This document shows, piece by piece, positions 31,522 through 39,940 of a stretch of DNA of 61,867 nucleotides. The notes under the pieces were generated by a model. That model did no database searches, was not told the origin of the DNA, and saw nothing but the letters and a program-made list of their open reading frames with translations. Positions within the stretch are counted from its first letter, which is position 1. Each line of letters opens with the position of its first letter. The position numbers and the translations under genes are program-made. The stretch covers positions 1 through 61,867 of the forward strand of contig CAZYJR010000024.1 in the NCBI GenBank assembly GCA_964647905.1, given 5' to 3'. The DNA is from CAZYJR01 sp964647905. GTDB lineage: Bacteria > Desulfobacterota > DSM-4660 > Desulfatiglandales > HGW-15.

Positions 31522-32712
31522 ATGAAGCTTCACGAATACCAAGCAAAGGAGTTGCTCCGCGCATCCGGGATCCCGGTCCCCCGAGGCCTGGTGGTGGGCT
31601 CTGCTGAAGAGGCCCTGGACGCCGCCCGGGAGCTCCAAGGGGGCCGCCTGGTGGTCAAGGCCCAGGTCCATGCCGGCGGCCGCGGCAAGGGAGGCGGAGT
31701 CCGCGTGGTTGACACCCCGGAGCAAGCCGGTGAGGCGGCGGCCGCCATGCTGAGCCGCCCCCTGGTAACGCCCCAGACTGGTCCGGAGGGGCGTCCCGTC
31801 CATCAGGTCCTTGTGGAGCAGGCCGCGGACATCGGGAGGGAGCTGTACCTGGGAATGGTCGTGGACAGGGGCCGAGCGCGACCGGTGATGATTTTCAGCC
31901 AGGAAGGGGGTATGGAGATCGAGGAGGTGGCGGCGTTTCATCCCGAGAGGGTCCTCCGCCAGCCCGCAGGCCCGGAGAGCGGCTGGATGCCCTTTTGCGG
32001 CCGCAACCTGGCCTACAGCATGGACCCTCTGCCGCCTGCATCGACCATCAAGGGGTTGATGGATGTGATGGTGCGGGTCTACCGGACCTTTGTGAGCCTG
32101 GACTGCTCCCTGGTGGAGATAAACCCCTTGGTAATCACCGGGGCCGGAGCCGTGCTAGCAGTGGACGCCAAGATGAACATAGACGACAATGCGCTCTTCA
32201 GGCACAAGGATCTGGCCGAGATGGACGACCCGCGAGAGAAGGATCCTTTGGAGCGCAAGGCGGCCGAGCACAACCTCAATTACATCCGGCTGGACGGCGA
32301 TATCGGGGCCATGGTCAACGGGGCGGGCCTGGCCATGGCCACTATGGACGTCATCAAGATGGCCGGGGCCGAACCGGCCAATTTCCTGGATGTAGGAGGC
32401 GGGGCGAGCGAAGAGATGATCACCAGGGGTTTCGAGATCATCCTGGAGGACAAGAAGGTCAAGGCGATCCTGATAAACATATTCGGCGGGATACTCCGCT
32501 GCGACGTCTTGGCCAGAGGAGTGCTGGGGGCGGCTGAGAAGACCGCGATCGACGTTCCCCTGATCGTCCGGCTGGAAGGGACGAACGTAGAGGAAGGAAG
32601 GCGCATTCTGGAGGAATCCGAGCTTGAGTTCCTAGTGGCAAAAGACATGGCCGAAGCCGCCGGGCTGGTGACCAGGCAGGTCTCAACTAAAGGAGGGAGA
32701 AGCGGTCGATGA
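31522..32712 (+). CDS. sucC: Succinate-CoA ligase (ADP-forming) subunit beta
   Basis: 396 residues. ATP-grasp subunit: begins MKLHEYQAKELLRASGIPVP, then VVKAQVHAGGRGKGGGVRVV, LEINPL-type metal site (VEINPLVIT) and the CoA-ligase segment GGGASEEMITRGFEIILEDK with INIFGGILRCDVLA. The start at 31522 gives the family's usual N-terminus; an ATG five codons earlier is in frame. It overlaps sucD by 4 bp. It interconverts succinyl-CoA and succinate with phosphorylation of ADP or GDP. Confidence 0.95.
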   Translation: MKLHEYQAKELLRASGIPVPRGLVVGSAEEALDAARELQGGRLVVKAQVHAGGRGKGGGVRVVDTPEQAGEAAAAMLSRPLVTPQTGPEGRPVHQVLVEQAADIGRELYLGMVVDRGRARPVMIFSQEGGMEIEEVAAFHPERVLRQPAGPESGWMPFCGRNLAYSMDPLPPASTIKGLMDVMVRVYRTFVSLDCSLVEINPLVITGAGAVLAVDAKMNIDDNALFRHKDLAEMDDPREKDPLERKAAEHNLNYIRLDGDIGAMVNGAGLAMATMDVIKMAGAEPANFLDVGGGASEEMITRGFEIILEDKKVKAILINIFGGILRCDVLARGVLGAAEKTAIDVPLIVRLEGTNVEEGRRILEESELEFLVAKDMAEAAGLVTRQVSTKGGRSGR

Positions 32713-33584
32713 GCATCCTGGTCGATGAAGGAACGCGGGTTGTGGTCCAGGGAATAACCGGAAGGCAGGGCACTTTTCATACCAGGCAGATGCTCCTATA
32801 CGGCACCTCGGTGGTCGCCGGGGTGACCCCCGGCAAGGGCGGGGATACCGCGGAAGGGATCCCGGTTTTCAACAGTGTCCAAAAGGCCGTGGATCAAGCC
32901 GGGGCGAACGCCTCGTGCATCTTCGTACCGCCGCCCTTTGCAGCGGACGCAGTGATGGAGGCGGCCGCCGCCGGGATCGGGGTGGTGGTCTGCATAACCG
33001 AAGGCATCCCGACCCTGGACATGGTCCGGGTGACCAGGTTCCTGGCCGAATATGAAACTGTCCTTATCGGCCCCAACTGCCCCGGGATAATTTCGCCCGG
33101 CAACACCAAGGTGGGAATCATGCCCGGCCCCATACATCGCCAAGGTTCCGTGGGGGTAATCTCAAGGAGCGGCACACTGACCTACGAGGTGGTGGATCAG
33201 CTCACCAGGGCGGGGCTCGGTCAATCCACATGCATAGGCATAGGAGGAGACCAAATAATAGGGACCTCCTTTGTCGAACATCTCCGGCGATTCCAACAAG
33301 ACCCCCAGACCGAGGCCGTGGTCCTGGTAGGGGAGATCGGGGGCTCTGCCGAAGAGGAGGCGGCCGAGTACGCAAGGAATCACTTCACAAAGCCGCTCAT
33401 AGCCTTCATAGCTGGGCTCACGGCCCCCCCGGGCAAGAGAATGGGGCACGCCGGCGCGATAATCTCCGGGGGCAAGGGAAGGGCCGAGGACAAGATCCAG
33501 GCATTGGAGTCCGCCGGGATCCCGGTGGTTCGGAACCTGGGAAAACTCGGGGAGGTGGTCCTGGAGACCCTGGGGAGGTCCTGA
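32709..33584 (+). CDS. sucD: Succinate-CoA ligase subunit alpha
   Basis: 291 residues, typical length. CoA-binding Rossmann region at the N-terminus (VVQGITGRQGTFHTRQMLLY), GPNCPGIISPG, SRSGTLTYEVVDQLTRAGLG and the phosphohistidine motif in KRMGHAGAIISGGKG. It is coupled to sucC by an ATGA overlap. Together they form the alpha/beta enzyme of the TCA or acetate-oxidation route. Confidence 0.95.
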   Translation: MSILVDEGTRVVVQGITGRQGTFHTRQMLLYGTSVVAGVTPGKGGDTAEGIPVFNSVQKAVDQAGANASCIFVPPPFAADAVMEAAAAGIGVVVCITEGIPTLDMVRVTRFLAEYETVLIGPNCPGIISPGNTKVGIMPGPIHRQGSVGVISRSGTLTYEVVDQLTRAGLGQSTCIGIGGDQIIGTSFVEHLRRFQQDPQTEAVVLVGEIGGSAEEEAAEYARNHFTKPLIAFIAGLTAPPGKRMGHAGAIISGGKGRAEDKIQALESAGIPVVRNLGKLGEVVLETLGRS

Positions 33585-33747
33585 GGCCTGATCGCCGCTC
33601 CTTGACTTGCCCTTATGCCGGTGATAAGATGTGTGAGAAACGTTCGGGGTTTGCCGGCGAATTCAACCCATTCGAGAAGCTACGATACAGCGGCGGATGA
33701 AAGAGCGAAGCATCCGCAGGCGGACAAGCATATCCGGCGGGGGCGAC

Positions 33748-34140
33748 ATGGACAAGGTGGTGGACATTGAGGAGCGGCTCAGCAGGCGCAGGCAGGGTCG
33801 CCAATTGGAGCAGTATAGGGCTAAGATTCAGTCGCTCCAGAAGGTCTTTCATTGCACATCATGCCGGTTCAGATGCGCCATGTGCGGCCATCACGTGGGC
33901 ACGGAAGCCGACTCAACGCCTCCCGAGCCGGGGCCTCTCGGTTACGTGTTCTGCGAGGGCTGCCGTAACGAGTTCGAAGACTTCCTGGCCATCTCAAGCG
34001 GAGAGAAACAGGCCGAGGTGTTCTGGCACAACAAGGCGTGGCTGGACATGTGGTCTGCGTGGCTGAACTACCAGCAGGCGGTCAGCCGCTTCATGCACTC
34101 TCCCGAATTCAAGATCCTGCTCTCGGAGCTCCAGGCCTAG
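33748..34140 (+). CDS. Small cysteine-rich protein, function unknown
   Basis: 130 residues from the ATG at 33748 (GGCGGGGG upstream); 17 more codons are open. Cysteines cluster in HCTSCRFRCAMCGHHVG (C36, C39, C43, C46) and in FCEGCRNEFEDF, a likely zinc ribbon. The C-terminal half is helical and tryptophan-rich (HNKAWLDMWSAWLNYQQAV). No named family recognised. It precedes tatA by 23 bp, with probable co-transcription. Confidence 0.65.
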   Translation: MDKVVDIEERLSRRRQGRQLEQYRAKIQSLQKVFHCTSCRFRCAMCGHHVGTEADSTPPEPGPLGYVFCEGCRNEFEDFLAISSGEKQAEVFWHNKAWLDMWSAWLNYQQAVSRFMHSPEFKILLSELQA

Positions 34141-34163
34141 ACAGGAAGAGGCGGAGGATATCG

Positions 34164-34373
34164 ATGTTTGGGATAGGAATGCCTGAATTGATCATTATTT
34201 TGATCATTATCCTGATTATTTTCGGGGCCGGGAAGCTTCCTGAGATCGGCAGCGGGATAGGCAAAGGGATCAAGAATTTCAAGAAGGCCACTACTGAACA
34301 GGAAGAGCTGGAGGCCCCGGACGCCACGGAGGCCACCGACAGGAAAGAAAACGGCGAGGGAACCACACGGTAA
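34164..34373 (+). CDS. tatA: Twin-arginine translocase subunit TatA
   Basis: 69 residues. One N-terminal membrane helix (MPELIIILIIILIIFGAGKL), the FGAGKLPE hinge and an amphipathic helix IGKGIKNFKKA are the TatA/E signature. A charged tail follows. GGAGG 7 nt upstream fixes the start. It forms the pore for folded proteins; Desulfobacterota use Tat for hydrogenases and formate dehydrogenases. No tatBC nearby. Convergent with ssb, 9 bp apart. Confidence 0.93.
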   Translation: MFGIGMPELIIILIIILIIFGAGKLPEIGSGIGKGIKNFKKATTEQEELEAPDATEATDRKENGEGTTR

Positions 34374-34382
34374 AATCGCGGC

Positions 34383-34805
34383 TCAGAACGGGACGTCGTC
34401 TTCAGGCATGGTAATCGGCTCTTCCACGGGCCCTCCCTGCTCACCCGAGGGCTCCCTGGGCTCTCGCCCGGGCTGTCCTCCGAGCATCTGCATTTCACGG
34501 GCTATTACCTCCGTGGTATAACGGGTATTGCCGTCCTTGTCCTCCCAGGATCGTGTCTGGAGCCGCCCCTCTATATAGACCTGCTTGCCCTTGTGCAGGA
34601 ACTCTCCGCATATCTCGCCCAGCCGCCCGAACGCCACTATCCGGTGCCACTCGGTTCGACTCTGCTTCTCTCCCGAGTTTCGATCCTTCCATTCCTCGGA
34701 GGTGGCTATGCGGAAGTTCGTAACCGCGGATCCGCTGGTCGTATACCTCACCTCTGGGTCCGCCCCCAGGTTTCCTAGCAGTATGACCTTGTTGACACCG
34801 GCCAT
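34383..34805 (-). CDS. ssb: Single-stranded DNA-binding protein
   Basis: 140 residues. OB fold from residue 4: NKVILLGNLGADPEVRYT, SGEKQSRTEWHRIVAFGRL, KGKQVYIEGRLQTRSWEDKD. It ends in the acidic tip MPEDDVPF that binds partner proteins. It is short between OB fold and tip compared with E. coli. A divergent promoter pair separates it from rnj. Confidence 0.96.
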   Translation of the reverse strand: MAGVNKVILLGNLGADPEVRYTTSGSAVTNFRIATSEEWKDRNSGEKQSRTEWHRIVAFGRLGEICGEFLHKGKQVYIEGRLQTRSWEDKDGNTRYTTEVIAREMQMLGGQPGREPREPSGEQGGPVEEPITMPEDDVPF

Positions 34806-34885
34806 GGGTTTCCTCCTCTCTACCTACTACATCGCTGTTCGATCCCGGGTCCAAAAGGGCATCGGGCCTGGACAATCATTCGGTT

Positions 34886-34914
34886 TAATTATCACGAAGA
34901 GGGACGGAAATCAA
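34886..34914 (-). promoter_or_regulatory. Promoter of ssb
   Basis: On the minus strand TTGATT (34909-34914), a 17-nt spacer and TAATTA (34886-34891), about 80 bp before the ssb start. Confidence 0.55.
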
Positions 34915-34951
34915 GGCGCTTCCCGAATGCCGGCGGATGGAGCATTCACTA

Positions 34952-34980
34952 TTGACTGATCATGCCCAAAAGGGTAACGT
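34952..34980 (+). promoter_or_regulatory. Promoter of rnj
   Basis: TTGACT (34952-34957), a 17-nt spacer and TAACGT (34975-34980), giving a leader of roughly 65 nt before the ATG at 35051. Confidence 0.5.
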
Positions 34981-35050
34981 TCCGTTAATTCAAGAAAATG
35001 CATGTGGCCGGAGAACGCGGGCCGGCGACGGACCAGGGGAAATAAAAGAA

Positions 35051-36700
35051 ATGCTCAAGATCATCCCGTTGGGGGGAGTGGGGGAGATAGGCCTTAACAT
35101 GATGGTCCTGGAGCACGATGAGAGCATCGTGGTCGTGGACGCCGGGTTGATGTTCCCTGAAGAGTACATGTTGGGTGTGGACGTGGTCATACCGGACTTC
35201 AGGTATCTCCGGGTGAACCGGGAGCGAGTGCGTGCCGTAGTACTGACTCACGGCCACGAGGATCACATAGGAGCAATGCCCTTTCTATTGAAGGAGTTCC
35301 ACCTACCGGTCTACGGCAGCGAGTTCACCCTGGAGCTGCTCAGGGAAAAGCTCAAGGAACACAACCTGTCCGAGACCGCGCTCCTACACAAGGTAACTCC
35401 CGGTGAGACCAGGCGCATAGGCCCCTTTGAAATGGAATTCATAGCCGTCGGCCACAGCATAGTGGGAGGGGTGGGTCTGGCCGTTGACACGCCCGAGGGA
35501 TTAATCGTCCACGCCGGTGATTTCAAGGTGGACCACACACCCGCGGGCGGGGAGCAGACCGACCTGGCCCGTTTCGCCTGCTTCGGGGCCAGGGGGGTGC
35601 TCGCCCTGCTGTCCGATTCAACCAACGCAGAGAGGGAAGGCTTCACGCTCAGCGAGCGCGAAGTCGGACACACCTTGGGAGAAATCTTCCGGGAGTCCGA
35701 AGGACGCATAATAACTGCTGTTTTCGCCTCCAACATAACCCGTATCCAGCAGATAATGGACCTCGCGCTGGCCTCCGGCAGAAAGATCCATCTGAGCGGG
35801 AAGAGCATGAGGACCAACGTGCGCATCGCCAGGGAGCTGGGCCTGATCCGGGTCCCGGACGAGGCCTTGATAGAGGAAAGGCAGGTCGGGAATTATCCGG
35901 ATGAGCAGATAGCCATGATCACCACCGGGAGCCAGGGTGAGCCCATGTCCTCTTTGACCCGGATGGCTCAAAACCGGCACAAGTACTTGAAGCCGAAGAA
36001 AGGGGACATGGTCATTCTTTCCTCCCGGTTCATTCCGGGCAATGAAAAGGCCATCACCTCGATCATAAACAGCCTCTATAGAATGGGAGCGGAAGTGGTA
36101 TATGAAAAGGTCTCCCATATCCACTCGTCGGGTCACGCGTACCAGGAAGAGCTCAAGCTCATGATCAACCTGGTCCGCCCCAGGCACTTCGTCCCGGTCC
36201 ACGGAGAGTACCGTCACCTGGTAAAGCACGCGCGCCTGGCCGCTGCAATGGGGGTCACACCGGAGCGCGTGCTCCTGGCCGAGAACGGCGACACCCTGTG
36301 TTTCGAACAAGGACGAGGATATATGGGGCCCAGGGTGGGGACCGGGCGTGTGATGGTAGACGGCAAGGGGGTGGGTGATGTCGGGGAGGTGGTGCTACGC
36401 GACAGACAGCGCCTCTCGGGAGACGGAATGGTCATCGCACTCCTGGCTGTGGACGAACATACCGGGGACGTGGTATACGGACCTGACCTGGTCTCCCGCG
36501 GATTCGTGTTCGAGGAGCTGCACGCGACCATACTGGAGGATGCCAAGTGTATTGTGCTGGAGGTGCTGGATGAGATAGAAAGGCCGGCACGCCTGGACTG
36601 GACCGAGATAGCCCCTGAGATCAAGAGGGGGCTCAGGCGTTTCTTTTACAACGTCCTGGGGCGGAGCCCCCTGATCCTAACCATCATCATACCGCTATGA
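35051..36700 (+). CDS. rnj: Ribonuclease J
   Basis: 549 residues from the ATG at 35051, which gives the family start MLKIIPLGGVGEIGLNMMVL. Beta-CASP metallo-beta-lactamase RNase: metal site LTHGHEDHIGAMPF near residue 65, HAGDFKVDHTP, DSTNAEREGFT, and ITTGSQGEPMSSLTRMA. The C-terminal motif HSSGHAYQEELKLMINLVRP follows, with VPVHGEYRHL. It acts as both 5'-3' exonuclease and endonuclease in RNA decay. The frame is open to 34937, but AGGGG precedes this ATG. Confidence 0.95.
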   Translation: MLKIIPLGGVGEIGLNMMVLEHDESIVVVDAGLMFPEEYMLGVDVVIPDFRYLRVNRERVRAVVLTHGHEDHIGAMPFLLKEFHLPVYGSEFTLELLREKLKEHNLSETALLHKVTPGETRRIGPFEMEFIAVGHSIVGGVGLAVDTPEGLIVHAGDFKVDHTPAGGEQTDLARFACFGARGVLALLSDSTNAEREGFTLSEREVGHTLGEIFRESEGRIITAVFASNITRIQQIMDLALASGRKIHLSGKSMRTNVRIARELGLIRVPDEALIEERQVGNYPDEQIAMITTGSQGEPMSSLTRMAQNRHKYLKPKKGDMVILSSRFIPGNEKAITSIINSLYRMGAEVVYEKVSHIHSSGHAYQEELKLMINLVRPRHFVPVHGEYRHLVKHARLAAAMGVTPERVLLAENGDTLCFEQGRGYMGPRVGTGRVMVDGKGVGDVGEVVLRDRQRLSGDGMVIALLAVDEHTGDVVYGPDLVSRGFVFEELHATILEDAKCIVLEVLDEIERPARLDWTEIAPEIKRGLRRFFYNVLGRSPLILTIIIPL

Positions 36701-36727
36701 TATGCCGCTGCGCGACCCTGAAGGGAC

Positions 36728-38968
36728 ATGCAGCACCGGAGCAATTTTAGGACTGTGAGCAAGAAAAAGAAAAAGGGAAAGGAAGACGCAAAGCCCGCAC
36801 CTCCTTCGCCGGTCAGGAAGGAGGTGCGCGGACTCCTCTACCTGCTGGGAGCCATGGTCCTCGGAGTGAGCCTCTTTTCATACCACCCGGGCGACCCCCT
36901 GCTCTGGGCCGCACACGGGGCTCGGGCCCAAACCCAAAACCTGTTCGGACCCTTGGGAGCCCACTTGGCGGGCGCCCTTTTCTTCTCCATGGGTTTCGGG
37001 TCCTTTTGGCTGGTGGCCGCCCTTACGGCCATGGCCTTCCTATCCTTTCGAGGCCACCCGCTGCCCTCACCCGCGGGCATAACCGCGGCCTTTCTGTGCC
37101 TGCTGGTTTCCTCCTGCGGGCTCACTGCCCTGCAGATACCTGAGGTCCTCCCATTCCGGGGCGGGGAGGTGACAGGCGGCGGCCTGCTCGGCCTCAAGAT
37201 CTCGGATCTGGCAAGCAGCTACCTGAACCGCTTCGGGGCCTCCGTGCTCCTGGGCGCCCTGTTTCTCATCTCGTTGATGGTCACCACCGGATTGTCTTTC
37301 GGCCGCATATTCGGTCGGGCTTGGCTCTGGATCACCCTCGTCGGTCGCAAACTAAGGGACCTCTACACCCTGCGCAAGGAGCGCAGGCGAAAGCGCAAGG
37401 CGAGGGCCAGGAGCCTCGAGAGGCAAAAAGCGGCGCCCAAACGCAAGCTGACCATTGTGGAGCCCCCGCCCGAGCCCCCCAGGAAACCCGAGCAGGAATC
37501 CTTCCCTTTCATGAGGACGGCCGGGGACTTTATCCTGCCCGGCCTTGACCTGCTGGAAGATCCGCCGGAGAGGGCCAAACCGGAGATCCAGAGGGACAGC
37601 CTGGAGATGAATGCCCGCCTCCTGGAGAGGAAACTGGCCGACTTCCAGGTGGAGGGCGAGGTGGTGGAGATCCTTCCCGGCCCGGTCATCACCATGTATG
37701 AATTCAAGCCGGCTCCCGGGATAAAGATCAGCAAGGTCGCGGGGCTCTCAGACGACCTGGCTCTGGCGCTCAGGGCCTCGGGCGTTCGAATCGTGGCCCC
37801 CATTCCCGGGAAGGCCGCAATAGGCATAGAGATACCGAACAACAAGCGCGAATCCGTGCAGTTGAAGGAAATACTCGCCTCCACCGCCTTCAAGGAGTCC
37901 TCCCACCGCCTGACCCTGGCCTTGGGAAAGGATATAACAGGGTCACCGGTGATCGCCGACCTCTCCAAGATGCCCCATCTCCTGGTCGCTGGGGCCACCG
38001 GGACCGGGAAGAGCGTATGCCTGAACGCGATGATAAACAGCCTCCTCTTCAAGTCTTCCCCGGACATGGTGCGCTTTCTCATGATCGACCCCAAGAGGAT
38101 AGAGCTCTCCATTTACAGCGATATCCCACACCTGCTCCACCCGGTGGTCATCGATCCCAACGAGGCCACCAAGGCGCTCCGCTGGGCGGTGGAGGAGATG
38201 GAGAGGCGATACATGCTCCTATCGGACCGGGGAGTGCGAAGCATAGAGACCTACAACAGGAAGCTGGCCAAGGAGATCAAGGAGGAGGGGGTGCAGGAGG
38301 GAGACCCCGGAGTAGGCCGGCACCTGCCCTACATCGTGGTCTTGATCGACGAACTGGCCGACTTGATGATGGCTTCCTCACGCGAGGTGGAGGATGCCAT
38401 AACCCGGCTCTCGCAGATGGCAAGGGCTGCGGGTATCCACCTGATAATAGCCACACAGAGGCCCTCGGTGGACGTCCTGACCGGCACCATCAAGGCCAAC
38501 CTGCCGACGAGGATCTCTTTTCAGGTCTCCTCCAAGGTGGATTCACGCACCATCCTGGACGCCATAGGCGCGGAGCATCTGCTGGGCGAGGGCGACATGC
38601 TCTATCTGCCTCCGGGCGTCGGCCGTTTGACGCGAATCCACGGGGCGTTCATCTCGGAGAACGAGGTTAAGCGCGTAACTGACTTCCTGCGCGGACAGAT
38701 GAACCCTAACTACGACCCTGCCATTATGGAGAAGATGAGCGACTCAGGAGAGGACGCCGATTTCGACCTGGAGCTTGACGAGAAGTTCGACCGGGCCGTG
38801 GAGGTGGTGTTACAGACAGGGCAGGCCTCGATCTCCGGGCTGCAGAGGAAGCTCCGTGTGGGCTACAATCGTGCAGCCCGCATGATAGAGGCCATGGAGA
38901 GAAAGGGGATAGTGGGCCCCTCGGACGGTGTAAAGCCACGGGAGGTTTACGGCAGGAGGGAGGAGTGA
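36728..38968 (+). CDS. ftsK: DNA translocase FtsK
   Basis: 746 residues. Four membrane helices between about residues 35 and 190, then a lysine/arginine-rich linker, the beta domain (VVEILPGPVITMYEFKPAPG), a RecA-like motor with Walker A GATGTGKS (about residue 422) and Walker B VVLIDELADLMM. The C-terminal gamma winged helix (ASISGLQRKLRVGYNRAARM) reads KOPS sites. The linker is short, as in non-enteric FtsK/SpoIIIE. The exact start is uncertain; a GTG at 36755 is possible. Its TGA overlaps the lolA ATG. Confidence 0.95.
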   Translation: MQHRSNFRTVSKKKKKGKEDAKPAPPSPVRKEVRGLLYLLGAMVLGVSLFSYHPGDPLLWAAHGARAQTQNLFGPLGAHLAGALFFSMGFGSFWLVAALTAMAFLSFRGHPLPSPAGITAAFLCLLVSSCGLTALQIPEVLPFRGGEVTGGGLLGLKISDLASSYLNRFGASVLLGALFLISLMVTTGLSFGRIFGRAWLWITLVGRKLRDLYTLRKERRRKRKARARSLERQKAAPKRKLTIVEPPPEPPRKPEQESFPFMRTAGDFILPGLDLLEDPPERAKPEIQRDSLEMNARLLERKLADFQVEGEVVEILPGPVITMYEFKPAPGIKISKVAGLSDDLALALRASGVRIVAPIPGKAAIGIEIPNNKRESVQLKEILASTAFKESSHRLTLALGKDITGSPVIADLSKMPHLLVAGATGTGKSVCLNAMINSLLFKSSPDMVRFLMIDPKRIELSIYSDIPHLLHPVVIDPNEATKALRWAVEEMERRYMLLSDRGVRSIETYNRKLAKEIKEEGVQEGDPGVGRHLPYIVVLIDELADLMMASSREVEDAITRLSQMARAAGIHLIIATQRPSVDVLTGTIKANLPTRISFQVSSKVDSRTILDAIGAEHLLGEGDMLYLPPGVGRLTRIHGAFISENEVKRVTDFLRGQMNPNYDPAIMEKMSDSGEDADFDLELDEKFDRAVEVVLQTGQASISGLQRKLRVGYNRAARMIEAMERKGIVGPSDGVKPREVYGRREE

Positions 38969-39720
38969 TGGAGCGCGGACGGGGCGCCTTGTTCAGCCCG
39001 TATCAGTTGGCGGGCGCGGCCTTGCTGGCTGCAGCGGTCCTGTTTCTGGATGGCTCGACCGGAGCGATCCGGGCCGGGGACCCGGTCGATCGGACGCTTC
39101 AGTGCCTGGAACGGGAATACGGCTCCATGGAGGCGTTTACCGTGCACTATGAACGGGAGATCATGACCTCTTCCATGGCCCTCTTGGGCGGAGGAAGCGC
39201 AGGGGATCACGCCTCGGGAATGATACATTTCCAGCCCCCCCGCGGTTTCAAGATCAAGCAGGAGACCCCTGAAGAGGAGATCATGGTCACCGACGGCGAG
39301 GCCCTGTGGTGGTATATCCCGCGCAAGCAGGAGGCCCATCGGTACAGTTCCCGCCAGATTGGCCGGGAGCTCCAGGTCTTGGGGGACATCTTCCACGGCT
39401 CGATAGACCTCCCCGAGACCTTTGAAGTGGTCTGGGAAGGTCACAATGAAAAGGGAGACGATGTCCTCCGATTGATCCCGGACCCTTCCTGGACTCAAAC
39501 CGATCATATCCGGATGGCCGTCACCCAGGGGTGCCGGATAAGGGTGGTGGAGATACACGACCGAGCAGGCGGCCTGACCCGATTCACCCTGGATCGCCTC
39601 CAGCCCCGACCCGGCTTCGACAAGGGGTTTTTCACCTTTGATGTGCCAGAAGGCGTAAGGGTCGTGGATGAAACTCCCCCGCCGGAGGACGAAGAAAACC
39701 GTCCGGGAGGCGGGCCGTGA
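38968..39720 (+). CDS. lolA: Outer-membrane lipoprotein carrier protein LolA
   Basis: 250 residues, with start at 38968 overlapping the ftsK stop (TGATG) and GGAGG upstream. A hydrophobic segment at residues 13-33 acts as signal peptide. The mature part has the LolA half-barrel pattern: TVHYEREIMTSSM, HASGMIHFQPPRGFKIK, GEALWWYIPRKQEAHRY. The C-terminal FFTFDVPEGVRVVDETPP is typical. LolA ferries lipoproteins across the periplasm, and the ftsK-lolA order is common in Gram-negatives. Confidence 0.88.
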   Translation: MERGRGALFSPYQLAGAALLAAAVLFLDGSTGAIRAGDPVDRTLQCLEREYGSMEAFTVHYEREIMTSSMALLGGGSAGDHASGMIHFQPPRGFKIKQETPEEEIMVTDGEALWWYIPRKQEAHRYSSRQIGRELQVLGDIFHGSIDLPETFEVVWEGHNEKGDDVLRLIPDPSWTQTDHIRMAVTQGCRIRVVEIHDRAGGLTRFTLDRLQPRPGFDKGFFTFDVPEGVRVVDETPPPEDEENRPGGGP

Positions 39721-39730
39721 CCCGGAGATA

Positions 39731-39903
39731 ACTAGTTTCCGTCCATAAATGGCCCTTTCTCCCAATCTCGGCGTCGATCTGCGGGGTTGGTCGTGCGACG
39801 TACTGCAGTACGCCTCCTCCCAACCCCTTGATCTCCTTGACCTTGGAAGAAATTGCTCATTTCTGGCCTGGAAACTCGCTAGTGCCGAGAACGAATTTAT
39901 GGA
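39731..39903. repeat. Long palindromic intergenic element
   Basis: Nested inverted repeats: outer pair ACTAGTTTCC (39731-39740) with GGAAACTCGCTAGT (39870-39883), and TCCATAAA (39742-39749) with TTTATGGA (39896-39903). The inner pair is GGGGTTGG (39783-39790) with CCAACCCC (39820-39827), enclosing the perfect palindrome CGTACTGCAGTACG (39799-39812). It fills the gap between the convergent lolA and adenine-deaminase genes. The layout suggests a REP/MITE-like repeated element; copy number cannot be seen here. Confidence 0.55.
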
Positions 39904-39940
39904 TGGGCACTAACAAGACCGGCCCGGGCTATCGTCTCAA

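Noticed and set aside
39732..39860. A 42-codon frame on the minus strand inside the palindromic element (ATG at 39860, TAG at 39732).
   Set aside because: Several frames are open across the same palindrome, no ribosome-binding site is clear and the residues look like a by-product of the repeat.
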